Origin: Dryomyza anilis
Taxonomy: Eukaryota > Arthropoda > Insecta > Diptera > Dryomyzidae
Length of the DNA stretch: 64,000 bases
Assembly (NCBI GenBank): GCA_951804985.1
Contig: OX638130.1
Coordinates: forward strand, 36,563,394-36,627,393
Direction of reading: 5' to 3'
Each line of letters opens with the position of its first letter. The stretch's first letter is position 1. This document shows, one piece after another, positions 1-9,816 of this stretch. The notes under the pieces were generated by a model, which worked only from the letters and a program-made list of their open reading frames with translations, did no database searches and was not told where the DNA came from. The position numbers were made by a program, and so were the translations under genes.

Positions 1-14
1 CTTCCCAACTGGTT
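1..14 (+). mobile_element. Terminal fragment of a DINE element
   Basis: The first bases (CTTCCCAACTGGTTT) match the end of the full DINE at 34417-35160. The window therefore opens at the last bases of another copy, whose body lies outside. Confidence 0.6.
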
Positions 15-230
15 TTTATTTCTTTTTTTATTATTTTTCATTTACAAAGATGAAAACAAATACGTTCCGGGCACGCTCCGGCAAAACTGATTATATTGTT
101 ACTTACACAGAAAAAAAGAATGCGTTCTAAAAAATTAAGTCCGTGCATTCTAATTTCCATTTTAAAGTATTTCAGACTTAAACGCATTCTAGCTAGTGCA
201 AAATAAGAATGCTTCTAATTTATATTGAAT

Positions 231-270
231 TTAAGTCCGCACGGACTTAATTTAAGTCCGTACAGACTAA
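231..270. repeat. AAGTCCG palindrome cluster, left side
   Basis: Two adjacent near-palindromes: TTAAGTCCGCACGGACTTAA at 231-250 (9-bp arms) and a diverged TTAAGTCCGTACAGACTAA at 252-270. The same motif recurs at 1578-1760. Confidence 0.75.
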
Positions 271-271
271 A

Positions 272-300
272 AATTTCTTCAGAAGAGCAGGTTCAAATCT
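272..300 (+). repeat. tRNA-like B-box fragment
   Basis: Contains GCAGGTTCAAATCTCG, close to the pol III B box (GGTTCGANTCC), followed by a T-rich stretch. No matching A box or cloverleaf is visible, so it is probably a SINE or tRNA remnant. Confidence 0.3.
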
Positions 301-540
301 CGACCAAGGTTAATTTTTTTATTTTTTTTTAATTCGTTTTAAATTTTATTTTATTTCTTAAATCATTAATTATGAAATTTAAAAAAAATATATTCAATAA
401 ATAGAAGTAATTATAATGCTATGGATTCTATTGGGTTCAACATTTTTTTTTTTCAATCTTATTAGTCCGTATAATAAGTAAAAATGTAATATTTATATAC
501 TTAGTATGATTAATTAAAAGTTAAAAAATTTATAAAAAAA

Positions 541-615
541 ATGTACCTCGCGGGACTCGAACCTGCATTTCCGGACTACAAGTCTTGAGTTCTCACCGTT
601 ACGCTATCAGTCTCA
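541..615 (-). pseudogene. tRNA-like sequence (pseudogene or SINE head)
   Basis: On the minus strand there is an A-box-like TAGCGTAACGGTG and, further on, a B box GGTTCGAGTCC within a T-arm that pairs at 4 of 5 positions. The anticodon loop would read CTTGTAG (TGT, Thr) but its stem pairs poorly, the D stem does not form, and the acceptor ends do not match. It is therefore tRNA-derived rather than a working tRNA. Confidence 0.5.
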
Positions 616-779
616 ATCGCCACAGAGCATTTTTTCAAAATCTTGATACAACTGTCAAATGCAAGACAACTATATCATTGAAAATGTTTTTTTGTGTGAC
701 ATCTATAAATACCCCAGTATCTGAAAAGGGCCCTTATAAAATGATCACTACAAATTTGTTTTCCTCATTTTTTTTCAAT

Positions 780-1030
780 AATAAATAATAGTTTGGTGAT
801 ACAGCCCTGCTCCCTCGTCACGTTAAGATGTGCGTGTTATATTTATATATACTCAAAGTCGTGGGACCTACAGTTTAATGCCGAATCCGAACGGCGAATG
901 AGGAAGGCGTTTCATAGGCAATGTTTTACTCTTGTATGGTTTTAATTTACTGCCGAGAGGTAGAGTGGTATAGAATAATATTTTCCTAGCTCTAGTCCAA
1001 TCTTAAACATGGGACCTTTAGGCTTGCAAA
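780..1030 (-). mobile_element. Diverged tRNA-derived SINE, copy 1
   Basis: Shares blocks with 7800-8075 and 10412-10687: TAGTTTGG near the start, TTTATTGCCGAATCCGAACGGCGA-like sequence, TTTCATAGGCAAT, TTTTACTC and a degenerate B-box complement at its right end. ATA-rich sequence at the left corresponds to the 3' tail in minus orientation. It is much more diverged than the other two copies. Confidence 0.45.
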
Positions 1031-1342
1031 ATAAAATAAAACAGAATATTGCAGCTTAAAAAGAGTATTACCGCTAAATAATATTTCTTCTAAATGATTA
1101 AAAATATATTGTATTTTTGCAACTGCAATATGAGTTGGATATGATTTTTCATATTATATGTGTTCCACATTCAAATTAGTACATTCTCCAGTCACAAACA
1201 ATTATCTTTTTGTGCCCCCAGTAACGTGTAGCCTGAATCGTTTATCTACATCGGGCTTAATTTATAATTTTGACACATCAGAAAAAATTGAAAATTTCAA
1301 AAAATTTGCTTTTGAAACAAAAATCTCAATCAAAATATAATA

Positions 1343-1412
1343 GATGCGTAGCCTAATGGGGGAAGCAGTTGACTTCAACGCCGGAGTCAAGGATCGATGC
1401 CAGCTTGTGACA
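1343..1412 (+). pseudogene. tRNA-like sequence
   Basis: A good A box (TAGCCTAATGGGG) is followed about 35 bases later by a B-box-like GGATCGATGCC. The stems are imperfect and there is no convincing acceptor pairing. It lies within the candidate TA-flanked element and is probably a SINE head or tRNA pseudogene. Confidence 0.4.
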
Positions 1413-1577
1413 ACCGACACAAAACATTTTTTCTACAATTGATAAATTATATAAATAAATAATAAATAAAGAAAACACGAGGGAATAATAGAAGAGTGGA
1501 CAAAACTAAAAATAATATTAATTAGGTAAAAAAACTTTGCTTTTTTTGTTTTTTGACATAAAAAAACTACATATATA

Positions 1578-1760
1578 TAGTCCGCACGGACTTAATATAG
1601 GCCATTTTACACATACTTTCATTTTTAGTCTGCACAGACTTAATTTAAGTCCGTTTCAGAGTTAATTTCATATTAAGTCCGTGCGGACTCAATATAAATC
1701 CAACTTTGGTTGGTGCTATATTAAGATTATTTAGACTTATATTAAGTCCGTACGGACTTA
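1578..1760. repeat. AAGTCCG palindrome cluster, right side
   Basis: Palindromic or near-palindromic copies at 1578-1594, 1627-1642, 1647-1664 (degenerate), 1673-1690 and 1742-1760, all variants of TTAAGTCCGTRCGGACTTA. Clustering near an element end suggests subterminal protein-binding repeats. Confidence 0.75.
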
Positions 1761-2149
1761 TATATAGCACGTTTTTTTTGTGTGTAGTACACATGTTAAA
1801 AATTTTCTTATATGAACGGATAGAAAAGATTTGTTTGAATATGTTTGAATGTAATTAAAAAGTAATACGAAATTACCATACATGTATTAGGAATGAAGTG
1901 TAATTAAATTATAATCAAAATTGAATTTATTTTTGTTAACATGTAAACATTATTATATTGTCCAGCAGAATCTGTCAAATTTTCCATAAATATGTTACAA
2001 TACCAACATAAAATTTTAATTGCATTTGAATAAACTATTTCCTGGCAATTTACTTGGTTAAAACTATGTTTCGAAACACAGAAAATGCTAACCAAATCTA
2101 AATACAACGGATGTTCGCCACGCTCGTCTTAATTCGATAATTTATCGAC

Positions 2150-2475
2150 TGACGTAGTTGGCAACGTTGTGTAGCATTTTCTACCTACGCCATCTTTTGC
2201 CATCGTTTGAACATATTGATGTTTAAAAACAAACAAAAAAGAAATAGGATTTAAATATATATATTCATGCAACATTCTTCTTGTATACGAAGTTGGCACT
2301 CGTTGAGCAGCATTTTCTACCTACGTCTCTTTTGTCGTCGTTTGAAGTATGTATAGGGTCATTTTAAACATACTGATGTTTGAAAACAAACAAGAAATGA
2401 ATTCTTGTATATAAATTTGATACTACATGATCGGCATTTTCTGCGTACGTGTCTTTTGTTGTTCGTTGAGGATAC
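2150..2475 (-). repeat. Three diverged ~135-bp repeats inside the CTGC element
   Basis: Each unit has a GCATTTTCTACCTACG-type block, a CTTTTGYCRTCGTTTGAA block and a block where TGATGTTT is followed by AAAACAAACAA. Blocks start near 2174, 2309 and 2433. The same series is present inverted at about 58540-58880. Confidence 0.6.
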
Positions 2476-2590
2476 GTGTTCGCGTCGGTAATAATTTTGT
2501 TATTTGTAAATTAAATTAATATATAAATTGTGTTATAAAAAGTACTAATAGTAACAGAGTATAATATAGTGCAATATATAATTTCTGAAA

Positions 2591-2794
2591 CTAATGTGAA
2601 AAAACACTAATAAAAATCTGTGCTTCGATTTTTAAAGAGAATTTGGCATGTTTTTTTACAAAAGCCTCCGTGAATTCCTTGCCTACGCTATGTGCTGTAC
2701 TGAGACCAACTGTAACTGTACCAAATATAAAGCGAGCCTGGATCCTCTGGTTTAGCGTCTGCTGGTGCATTTGTGCATTCATTGATGCTGTCAC
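2591..2794 (-). CDS. Short conserved frame of unknown function in the CTGC element
   Basis: A 67-residue frame beginning MTASMNAQ and containing FGTVTVGLSTAHSVGKEF. Nearly the same frame occurs at 56958 and, interrupted by a small insertion, near 38900. The DNA around it is similarly conserved between copies, so protein-level selection is not shown. I recognise no domain. It may be a remnant of the autonomous parent's gene or simply conserved noncoding sequence. Confidence 0.2.
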   Translation of the reverse strand: MTASMNAQMHQQTLNQRIQARFIFGTVTVGLSTAHSVGKEFTEAFVKKHAKFSLKIEAQIFISVFSH

Positions 2795-3330
2795 TTGTAC
2801 TTGCAGGTTTAAACGAATTATTTATTTATGCATTTAAAAATTTGTATATGAATTCTATTATTATATTTTTGCACTGTGCATGTTTAAAGATTTTTAATAA
2901 AAATAAATAAAAAAAACAACATTTTATATTTTCAGGATTTTTTTCCAAAAATATTTAAATATGTTTCTATGCAATCATACTACTTTTTGAACTGAAACAA
3001 CTGATATTTTCACTTGAAACATATTCAGGTCGTTCAAAATCATGTTTTAATTTGAACATATTTATGTTTCGGTTCAAATATTTATTTTGTTTGGATGTAG
3101 TAATTATTATGTTTCCATTAGAACATACACCATTTTAAGGGGCAACATTAAAATGTTTCCGTTATATTATAATGTAAGTCAGAGCTCATTACAACATTGT
3201 TCAAGCCTCAATACAACCCTGTTTACAAATGATTTATCAGTCAATTATATATTATGTTTACATAAAATTACAAAAATATATGTTAATCCCTAAAAAATTA
3301 TGTTTGGGAAAGCCCTTTTTTTGCAGCGTG

Positions 3331-3535
3331 TGGGAGGTACCACTCCCATTTGCCCAATCAAGTTGAAATTTCGAAAAATACATTATGTTACGAAACACAT
3401 TTGACTATAAAGTTCCCAACATATATTTATTTAATCATTTCAGTTGTATGGTACCACGCCCATTTTAAAAAATCTACATCTACATGTTGGTTATTAAATT
3501 TTCATTCAATATTATTCAATACTCATACTTATATT
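3331..3535. other. Helentron-like remnant beside the CTGC element
   Basis: The segment TGGGAGGTACCACTCCCATT and the following Y-CACGCCCATTTT resemble the sequence flanking the CTGC copy at 30.5 kb (GGGCGTATCACGCCCATTTT). No gene is seen. Confidence 0.3.
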
Positions 3536-3965
3536 CAGTGTTGCCAGTTTAGCCTTTTAAAAGCTAGATTTAGCTTTTTATTTTTGTGTTTAGCTTTAAA
3601 TTTTAGGGCTAATTTATTTAGCCTTTTTTTAAATTAGCAAAATCTTAATAAAATTTAGTAAATAATGGAAATTTCCATAAAATAGTGTGTCATAATTTGA
3701 AATATTGTTCAAAATACAACCGTGATTTTGTATAAAATTTAGTTTTTCTTCGAGTATCCTAAAATTAAGAACAACCTGATGTCAAAAGTATTGATTTCAA
3801 TGATCGTGGTAGAATTTTAAACATATTGAAAAATGTTCAGCCATAATGTTTAAATTAGATGGTTGCGGTGACATCAACGCCTTTTATAAGACCAATGCGG
3901 ACCATTAAGAATTCCTATATTTTTGCGAAGTGCATTATAGAACAAAAAAGCCTTCACAAATGAGT
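3536..3965 (+). mobile_element. hAT-like element end
   Basis: Starts CAGTGTTGCCAGTTTAGCC, a typical hAT-type terminus (CAGNGNTG), followed by repeated TTTAGCTTTT. A related end occurs at 51913. The distal part probably continues after the LINE, at 6491-7016, where TTTAGCTTTTTTTTAGC reappears just before a DINE. No transposase is seen, and the right terminus appears to be lost. Confidence 0.4.
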
Positions 3966-3977
3966 AGTAGTAGCGTC

Positions 3978-4750
3978 AACGCACTTATGGGGCACGGACG
4001 TGTCGTGCTCGTATCTTGTCTTTTTAACGTGTTCCGTCCGTCGTTTAGTATAAATGTGTTTCAAAACTGTGTTTAATGTGCCCGCCCAACATAAAAAAAT
4101 AACAACGAAATAAAACTAAATTAAATTAAAACACAAACTAATAATAACTTACATAAAAAACTAAAAAGAAAAATAAACATCAAATAAATAAAACAAACAA
4201 TACAAATTCTGCAACAACAATAGAACCGGTTTCGCGCTGCCTGCTGAGTTGCCGCACACGCTGATTTGCAATTGCCAACACAAAGGGCTTTTCTATGCTC
4301 TTTGCTGCAATTGCACAGGTTTGTTGACGTATTCCCTCCCTCCCCCATCCTACTCCACGCTACTAGCGCGAACGGTTGAGGCTGCTCTGAGTGCGTAATC
4401 TATGCTGTGGTGAAGGCCTAACACTCACCACGGCTTGACTTACGCTCTCATTTGTTTGTGTCAACTGCTGCGCCTTGGTAGTATGTATGTCTGTTTTGAA
4501 GTTGCCCAGTAGAAAAAATTTCGCAAAAATTTCGCATAGATTCGTAGGCTGAGGGCGAATTTTTTCTCGGTATATGCGTATGTGTCCATCCATAGGCCAC
4601 AAATAATGGCACTAGGTGAGACCCAGGTTAATGAGGGTGCAGATCCACTGGATTTTCATATACCTGGTTAACACCTATTGCGATTATTCTCTGCCCATAA
4701 GGGCCTTGCTCTTTTTATTCGGAGTGACGTTGCGTATCAACTGCAGCAAC
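3978..4750 (+). mobile_element. Tandem 5' segment of a Jockey-type LINE (first copy)
   Basis: This 773-bp segment is repeated directly by 4751-5523. It holds the untranslated leader (GGACGTGTCGTGCTCGTATC, then A-rich sequence) and the first part of the endonuclease frame, ending inside the frame at CTGCAGCAAC where the next copy begins. It is a head-to-tail pair in which the first member is cut short. The join shares CAAC with the next copy's start. Confidence 0.6.
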
Positions 4751-5354
4751 AACGCACTTATGGGGGACGGACGTGTCGTGTTCGTATCTTGTCTTTTTAA
4801 CGTGTTCCGTCCGTCGTTTAGTATAAATGTGTTTAAAAACTGTGTTTAATGTGCCCGCCCAACATAAAAAAATAACAACGAAATAAAACTAAATTAAATT
4901 AAAATACAAACTAATAATAACTTACATAAAAAAACTAAAAAGAAAAATAAACATCAAATAAATAAAACAAACAATACAAATTCTGCTCAACAATAGAACC
5001 TGTTTAGCGCTGCATGCTGAGTTGCCGCATACGCTGATTTGCAATTGCCGACGCAAAGGGCTTTTCTATGCTCTTTGCTGCAATTGCACAAGTTGGTTGA
5101 CGTATTCCCACCCTCCCCCATCCTACTCCACGCTACTAGCGCGCACGGTTGAGGCTGCACTGAGTGCGTAATCTATGCTGTGGTGAAGGCATAACACTCA
5201 CCACGGCTTGACTTACGCTCTCATTTGTTTGTGTCAACTGCTGTGCCTTGGTAGTATGTATGTCTGTTTTGAAGTTGCCCACTAGAAAAAATGTCACAAA
5301 AATTTCGCATAGATTCGTGGGCTGAGGGCGAATTTTTTCTAGGTATATGCGTAT

Positions 5355-6185
5355 GTGTCCATCCATAGACCACAAATAATGGCACTAGGTGAGACCCAGG
5401 TTAATGAGGGTGCAATTCCACTGGATTTTCATATACCTGGTTATCACCTATTGCCATTATTCTCTGCCCATAAGGGCCTTGCTCTTTTTATTCGGAGTGA
5501 CGTTGCGTATCAACTGCAGCAACATCATAGTGTGTCGGATAGCGAATTGAATACAATTTGGGTTAAATTCAAAATCCAAACACACATCATGCACTTGTGC
5601 TTTCTTTATAGGAGTCCGAATCTAGATAGAGTTTCCACCTGTAATACACTGGATGCCTTATCTGATTCGATCTCAAATATATTGGAGCAATTTCCAGGCA
5701 GTGAAATTGTTGTTGCCGGCGATTTTAATGTGCACAACGTCACTTGGTTGAGCCACTCGGGTCTTCCAACACAGGAGGGTTGTTATATTGAGCTGTTTGC
5801 AGAGTGCAATCAACTCACTTAATTGGTGAAGGAACCGACGTACCTCCCACGCGTCGGTGGGCAAAGCCAAAAAGTCCTAGACCTTTTTCTGACTTCACAT
5901 CATGAAAAATATGATGTAAAAGTCGTTGCACCTCTTGGTAACTCCGACCACTGTACTGTTTCCGCTGAATTTTCGTATTTTAGTTTACGCGCCTCTTCGA
6001 TTAAAGCCCCGAAGAGGACTGTTTGGCTTGACGAAAAAGCAAATTGGGTTGCGTTAAATGATTTTTTTCGCAACTTTAATTGGAAATTGTGTTTCGAAGA
6101 CAGAGACATAAATGTCGCGCCTTTAATGGTACAAAATATTATTTCATTAGGTATGCGGTCCTTCATACCTTCTAAAAAAAATTAG
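5355..6185 (+). pseudogene. LINE ORF2 endonuclease domain
   Basis: This is the apurinic/apyrimidinic-type endonuclease of a non-LTR retrotransposon, which nicks target DNA to prime reverse transcription. Visible motifs are LGETQVNEG (catalytic E), VVAGDFNVHN (D and N), VLDLFLTS and LGNSDHCTVS (the terminal S-D-H). One in-frame TAA at 5820-5822 splits it into 155 and 120 residues. The N-terminal WN motif is degenerate: a GLRANF-like remnant lies near 5320 in a shifted frame. Without RT the element could not have moved itself. Confidence 0.75.
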
Positions 6186-6214
6186 CGTTAAACCCAAGGA
6201 CCACTCATGGTTTA

Positions 6215-6478
6215 ATGAGACTTGCAGGATTGCAGTCAGGTCGAAAGAGGAGGCCTTTCAAATTGCATTATAGAGAGAATTCTTTCTTCAGTCGCACGAC
6301 ACGCTTGTGGAACAATCTCCCTGCGTCCGTTTTTCCCGACATTTTGATATTGGCAAGTTCAAAACAAACATTCACCGACACTACTCCATCTTTCCCCCCT
6401 CCATTTAACCTATCATCCCTTCTTACTATCAACACTGTGCATTGCATGAATAGGGGGCATCCCCTGTGCGTTGGTTAA
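6215..6478 (+). pseudogene. LINE ORF2 tail fused to the endonuclease linker
   Basis: The frame includes SFFSRTTRLWNNLPASVFPD, the characteristic C-terminal end of many Jockey/CR1-group LINE ORF2 proteins. Just upstream, in a neighbouring frame, is the linker that follows the endonuclease (a KPKDHSWFNETCR-type sequence). The two meet near 6262, so most of ORF2 including the RT was deleted. An almost identical copy is at 8835-9098. Confidence 0.7.
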
Positions 6479-6490
6479 TTTGGCTAATTA

Positions 6491-7016
6491 GAAAACATTT
6501 TTTTTTATTTCCAAAAATATAGAAATATCTTAAAAGTAAGTATTTTAACGCAATTCACAGTTTTGAAAAGTATAAAAGCAGAATAGAAACAAGTAAAACA
6601 ACTTGCCATTATTCGAGCTTTAAATTGTAATTGGATTTATGTGATTTTTTCAAAATATATTGCAAATTTGAAAGATTAAAAATTAATAGTACTGACTTTT
6701 AGGTGTGATTTTGAAAAATAATTAACTATTTACTGACAAATAAAAAATGTATATGTATAATATTTTATTGAAATATTAAAAATTAAAAGCATTTTTAAAT
6801 GATCAACAAATTTTGACATTGGAAATTTATTGTATATTTTGATAAACTTACATTTATTTATTGACCTTTTATTGGAAAATTTGGAATTTTAGTGAAAATA
6901 TACAAATTATAATATTTCTAACATACTGAAAGATTATATTGGTGTTTCTAATATTATTTAAAAAAAAAATATATAGAAAAAATAATTAAAAATATTTAGC
7001 TTTTTTTTAGCTTTTT
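6491..7016. other. AT-rich stretch, possible distal part of the hAT-like element
   Basis: No coding potential. It ends TTTAGCTTTTTTTTAGCTTT, echoing the repeats at 3540-3620, and is cut by the DINE that starts at 7017. Confidence 0.35.
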
Positions 7017-7169
7017 TATACCCTACACTAAGAGTGAAAGGGTATATTCAGTTTGGTACGCCGTTTGTAACACCCAGAAGGAAGCATCTCCGGTATGGAA
7101 AAGTATATATATTCTTGATCGGCATGACTTCCTGAGTCGATTTAGTGATGTCCGTCTGTCTGTCTGTCC

Positions 7170-7204
<35 letters not shown>

Positions 7205-7706
7205 CTTCTGTTGAAATCCCTACTACTTTTAAAATTGAAGAGCTAGATAAATGAAACTTATAACTTAGATTACTAATATACCTACGATGTATGTGCGAAA
7301 AATCGGTTGGCGAGATCGGTCCATTGTGACCTATGATCGGACCACTTATGTTGAAATACCTCATATAAAATGTACATATAAAGATCAATTTTTATGTATA
7401 CGTGGTTAGGTAAACTTTTTTTGGTAAAATATTTATTGACTCATTCTCAAATACATGAGAATAATGTTTTCCGGCGAAAAGACTTGTGGTTCACAAAAAA
7501 AAAAATCGAAATTCGGTACACCTACCCATTTGTAAATATGGGTATCAAATGAATGGAAATTCTTCAGCGATTGAATGTTTGTAGTTATTTTCAGGATTCG
7601 TATACCCTGGTGACCTATATATCACTTTGAATGGTAACCAACGGCTTAGACCGACTATAATTTTGATAATCCTAACTATCATAATTACACCTACTTTAAA
7701 ATTTCA
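7017..7706 (+). mobile_element. DINE/Helentron-like element A
   Basis: Begins TATACCCTACACTAAGAGTG and has the conserved TATATATTCTTGATCGGCAT block, a GTCT/GTCC microsatellite at about 7149-7208, a GTACACCTACCCATTTGTAA block, and the terminal block ACCGACTATAATTTTGATAA. This matches the organisation of Drosophila DINE-1/INE-1, a nonautonomous Helentron. It lacks the CACACATATGTG segment present in copy E and ends early. Confidence 0.8.
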
Positions 7707-7799
7707 CAATTTGAGCTTTTCGTCAACTTTTGCTACTCCCCGCCATAGTTGCCAGTTAGTGTGGATAAATAATAATAATATAATAATTATATAATAATA

Positions 7800-8075
7800 A
7801 TAGTTTGGCTACAGTCATGTATAGAACTTCGGCCGAGCTCTCTCACCATTTTGAGCTGTGTGTGTTATATTTTTACACAAAGTTTATTGCCGAATCCGAA
7901 CGGCGAGTGAGAGCTTTTCATAGGCAATTGTTTTACTCTCGTAGGTTTGCATTTACTGACGAGAAGTAGCGCGGTATAGAAAAATGTTTCTATGAAAAGA
8001 TGTTGTTAGCCACAGTCCAGGCTTGAACCGGGGACCACTCGGCTCGCAGTCCAACACACTGCCGTGGGATAAAAA
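7800..8075 (-). mobile_element. tRNA-derived SINE, copy 2
   Basis: On the minus strand the head carries a B box CCCGGTTCAAGCC in a T-arm with good pairing (CCCGG/CTGG), preceded by an A-box-like GGCAGTGTGTTGG. The body follows, and the 3' tail is an (ATT)n run at about 7770-7800. It is homologous to 780-1030 and duplicated at 10412-10687. Confidence 0.55.
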
Positions 8076-8736
8076 ATACCACGGTATTTTTAAATTCAAC
8101 GTGGTATTTTTTAATTCATGTGGTATTTGTGTGTTATTTTTTAACAGCATACGTTTTTGTTATGTATAATAAATACATACAAAGAGAAAACTGAACAACG
8201 GATATTTCAATTATAAACGTTGTAAATTAATACATTGTATATTGTTAAATTTAATAATTATAAACAATATGAAATTAATGATGAACATTGTAAACCCTAA
8301 AATATGTCCTTTTGACGTTTTTAATGACAAAGTTCAAAATAAAAATAAATAAAAAAAAGAAAGAAAATCAAAATGAAATCTGCAAAAATATGCAGATTTT
8401 CATCGGGTAAATTGTCACTATTTCATTTATTTAAATGTTAAATTTATTTAATTGCTTTAATTGCAGATTGCAATTATCGATGCTTATATGCACCACCGCA
8501 TGGGAGCAAAGCCCTTCGCGGAACATGGATTTGCGGTACGAAACACTCGCACAACGTGACATTGTTCTGCAAAACGTCAAAAGAGTGCGAAATATTTTTA
8601 TTCTCAAATTCGAAGAGATATAAAAATAATATGTATATCCACAATTATGTGTTTTAATGGCAGCACAAAAACTAATGTATATTAATTCATAAAACTTTTT
8701 ATAATTGAATAATTTTATTATATCCATAATAATTTC
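8076..8736. other. AT-rich spacer within duplication unit 1
   Basis: Holds a small inverted motif built on ACCACGGTATTTT / CGTGGTATTTTT at about 8080-8130. The short frames at 8431-8727 overlap on opposite strands and match no family I recognise. No gene is supported. Confidence 0.4.
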
Positions 8737-8834
8737 GCGCCTTTAATGGTACAAAATATTATTTCATTAGGTATGCGGTCCTTCATACCTTCTAAAAAAA
8801 ATTAGCGTTAAACCCAAGGACCACTCATGGTTTA

Positions 8835-9098
8835 ATGAGACTTGCAGGATTGCAGTCAGGTCGAAAGAGGAGGCCTTTCAAATTGCATTATAGAGAGAAT
8901 TCTTTCTTCAGTCGCACGACACGCTTGTGGAACAATCTCCCTGCGTCCGTTTTTCCCGACATTTTGATATTGGCAAGTTCAAAACAAACATTCACCGACA
9001 CTACTCCATCTTTCCCCCCTCCATTTAACCTATCATCCCTTCTTACTATCAACACTGTACATTGCATGAATAGGGGGCATCCCCTGTGCGTTGGTTAA
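8835..9098 (+). pseudogene. Duplicate LINE ORF2 tail
   Basis: Same 87-residue frame as 6215-6478, carried by the tandem duplication. There is no endonuclease upstream here: the unit starts at 8737, inside the former ORF2. Confidence 0.7.
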
Positions 9099-9636
9099 TT
9101 TGGCTAATTAGAAAACATTTTTTTTTATTTCCAAAAATATAGAAATATCTTAAAAGTAAGTATTTTAACGCAATTCACAGTTTTGAAAAGTATAAAAGCA
9201 GAATAGAAACAAGTAAAACAACTTGTCATTATTCGAGCTTTAAATTGTAATTGGATTTATGTGATTTTTTCAAAATATATTGCAAATTTGAAAGATTAAA
9301 AATTAATAGTACTGACTTTTAGGTGTGATTTTGAAAAATAATTAACTATTTACTGACAAATAAAAAATGTATATGTATAATATTTTATTGAAATATTAAA
9401 AATTAAAAGCATTTTTAAATGATCAACAAATTTTGACATTGGAAATTTATTGTATATTTTGATAAACTTACATTTATTTATTGACCTTTTATTGGAAAAT
9501 TTGGAATTTTAGTGAAAATATACAAATTATAATATTTCTAACATACTGAAAGATTATATTGGTGTTTCTAATATTATTTAAAAAAAAAATATATAGAAAA
9601 AATAATTAAAAATATTTAGCTTTTTTTTAGCTTTTT

Positions 9637-9785
9637 TATACCCTACACTAAGAGTGAAAGGGTATATTCAGTTTGGTACGCCGTTTGTAACACCCAGAAG
9701 GAAGCATCTCCGGTATGGAAAAGTATATATATTCTTGATCGGCATGACTTCCTGAGTCGATTTAGTGATGTCCGTCTGTCTGTCC

Positions 9786-9816
<31 letters not shown>

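Larger units (their letters stand above)
105..1785. mobile_element. Candidate nonautonomous DNA transposon with TA-flanked A-rich ends
   Basis: The left end reads ACACAGAAAAAAAGAATGCG and the reverse complement of the right end reads ACACACAAAAAAAACGTGCT, about 15 of 20 positions matching. Taken from the first C, both sides are flanked by TA, as expected for Tc1/mariner-type target duplication. Copies of an AAGTCCG palindrome lie just inside both ends. No transposase frame is visible, and the interior holds tRNA-like sequences and a SINE-like segment. The boundaries are inferred from one copy only, so this could be two unrelated A-rich ends. Confidence 0.4.
1815..3330 (-). mobile_element. CTGC-family nonautonomous element, copy 1
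   Basis: On the minus strand it begins CACGCTGCAAAAAAA and ends near CTATCCGTTC. Inverse homologues lie at 30477-31460, 38361-39102 and 56723-60307. The interior has many short palindromes of the AAACATATTTATGTTT type, a ~200-bp segment conserved in three copies, and three diverged ~135-bp repeats. In the 30.5-kb copy both ends abut TA. A1-5 bp terminal inverted repeat (CACG) with shared A-runs is all I can see, so classification as a TA-target (Tc1/mariner-like) nonautonomous element is tentative. Confidence 0.6.
4751..6490 (+). mobile_element. Jockey-type LINE with the reverse transcriptase deleted
   Basis: A leader repeats 3978-4750. It is followed by an AP endonuclease domain (5355-6185), a post-endonuclease linker, and then directly the C-terminal tail normally found after the RT. 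The RT catalytic core is missing. The 3' boundary is placed where AT-rich hAT-like sequence resumes. The I/Jockey/CR1 group is likely from the endonuclease and tail; the exact clade is not resolved. Confidence 0.6.
6117..8736 (+). repeat. 2.6-kb tandem duplication, unit 1
   Basis: Unit 1 (2620 bp) and unit 2 (8737-11348, 2612 bp) are nearly identical over LINE tail, AT-rich linker, DINE and SINE. The visible length change is 8 bp, in the GTCT microsatellite. The join reads ATAATTTC then GCGCCTTTAATGG, with only TC shared between the two original ends, which suggests end-joining or a very recent event. Confidence 0.9.

Noticed and set aside
541..615. Functional tRNA-Thr on the minus strand
   Set aside because: A and B boxes are present, but D, anticodon and acceptor stems do not pair.
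4363..4602. Minus-strand 79-residue frame (and its twin at 5136-5375)
   Set aside because: It is repeated only because the LINE leader is duplicated, runs antisense to the element, and matches no known domain.
8431..8727. 98-residue minus frame (and 11043-11357)
   Set aside because: Overlapping frames on both strands of AT-rich DNA; duplicated with the 2.6-kb unit and without recognisable domains.
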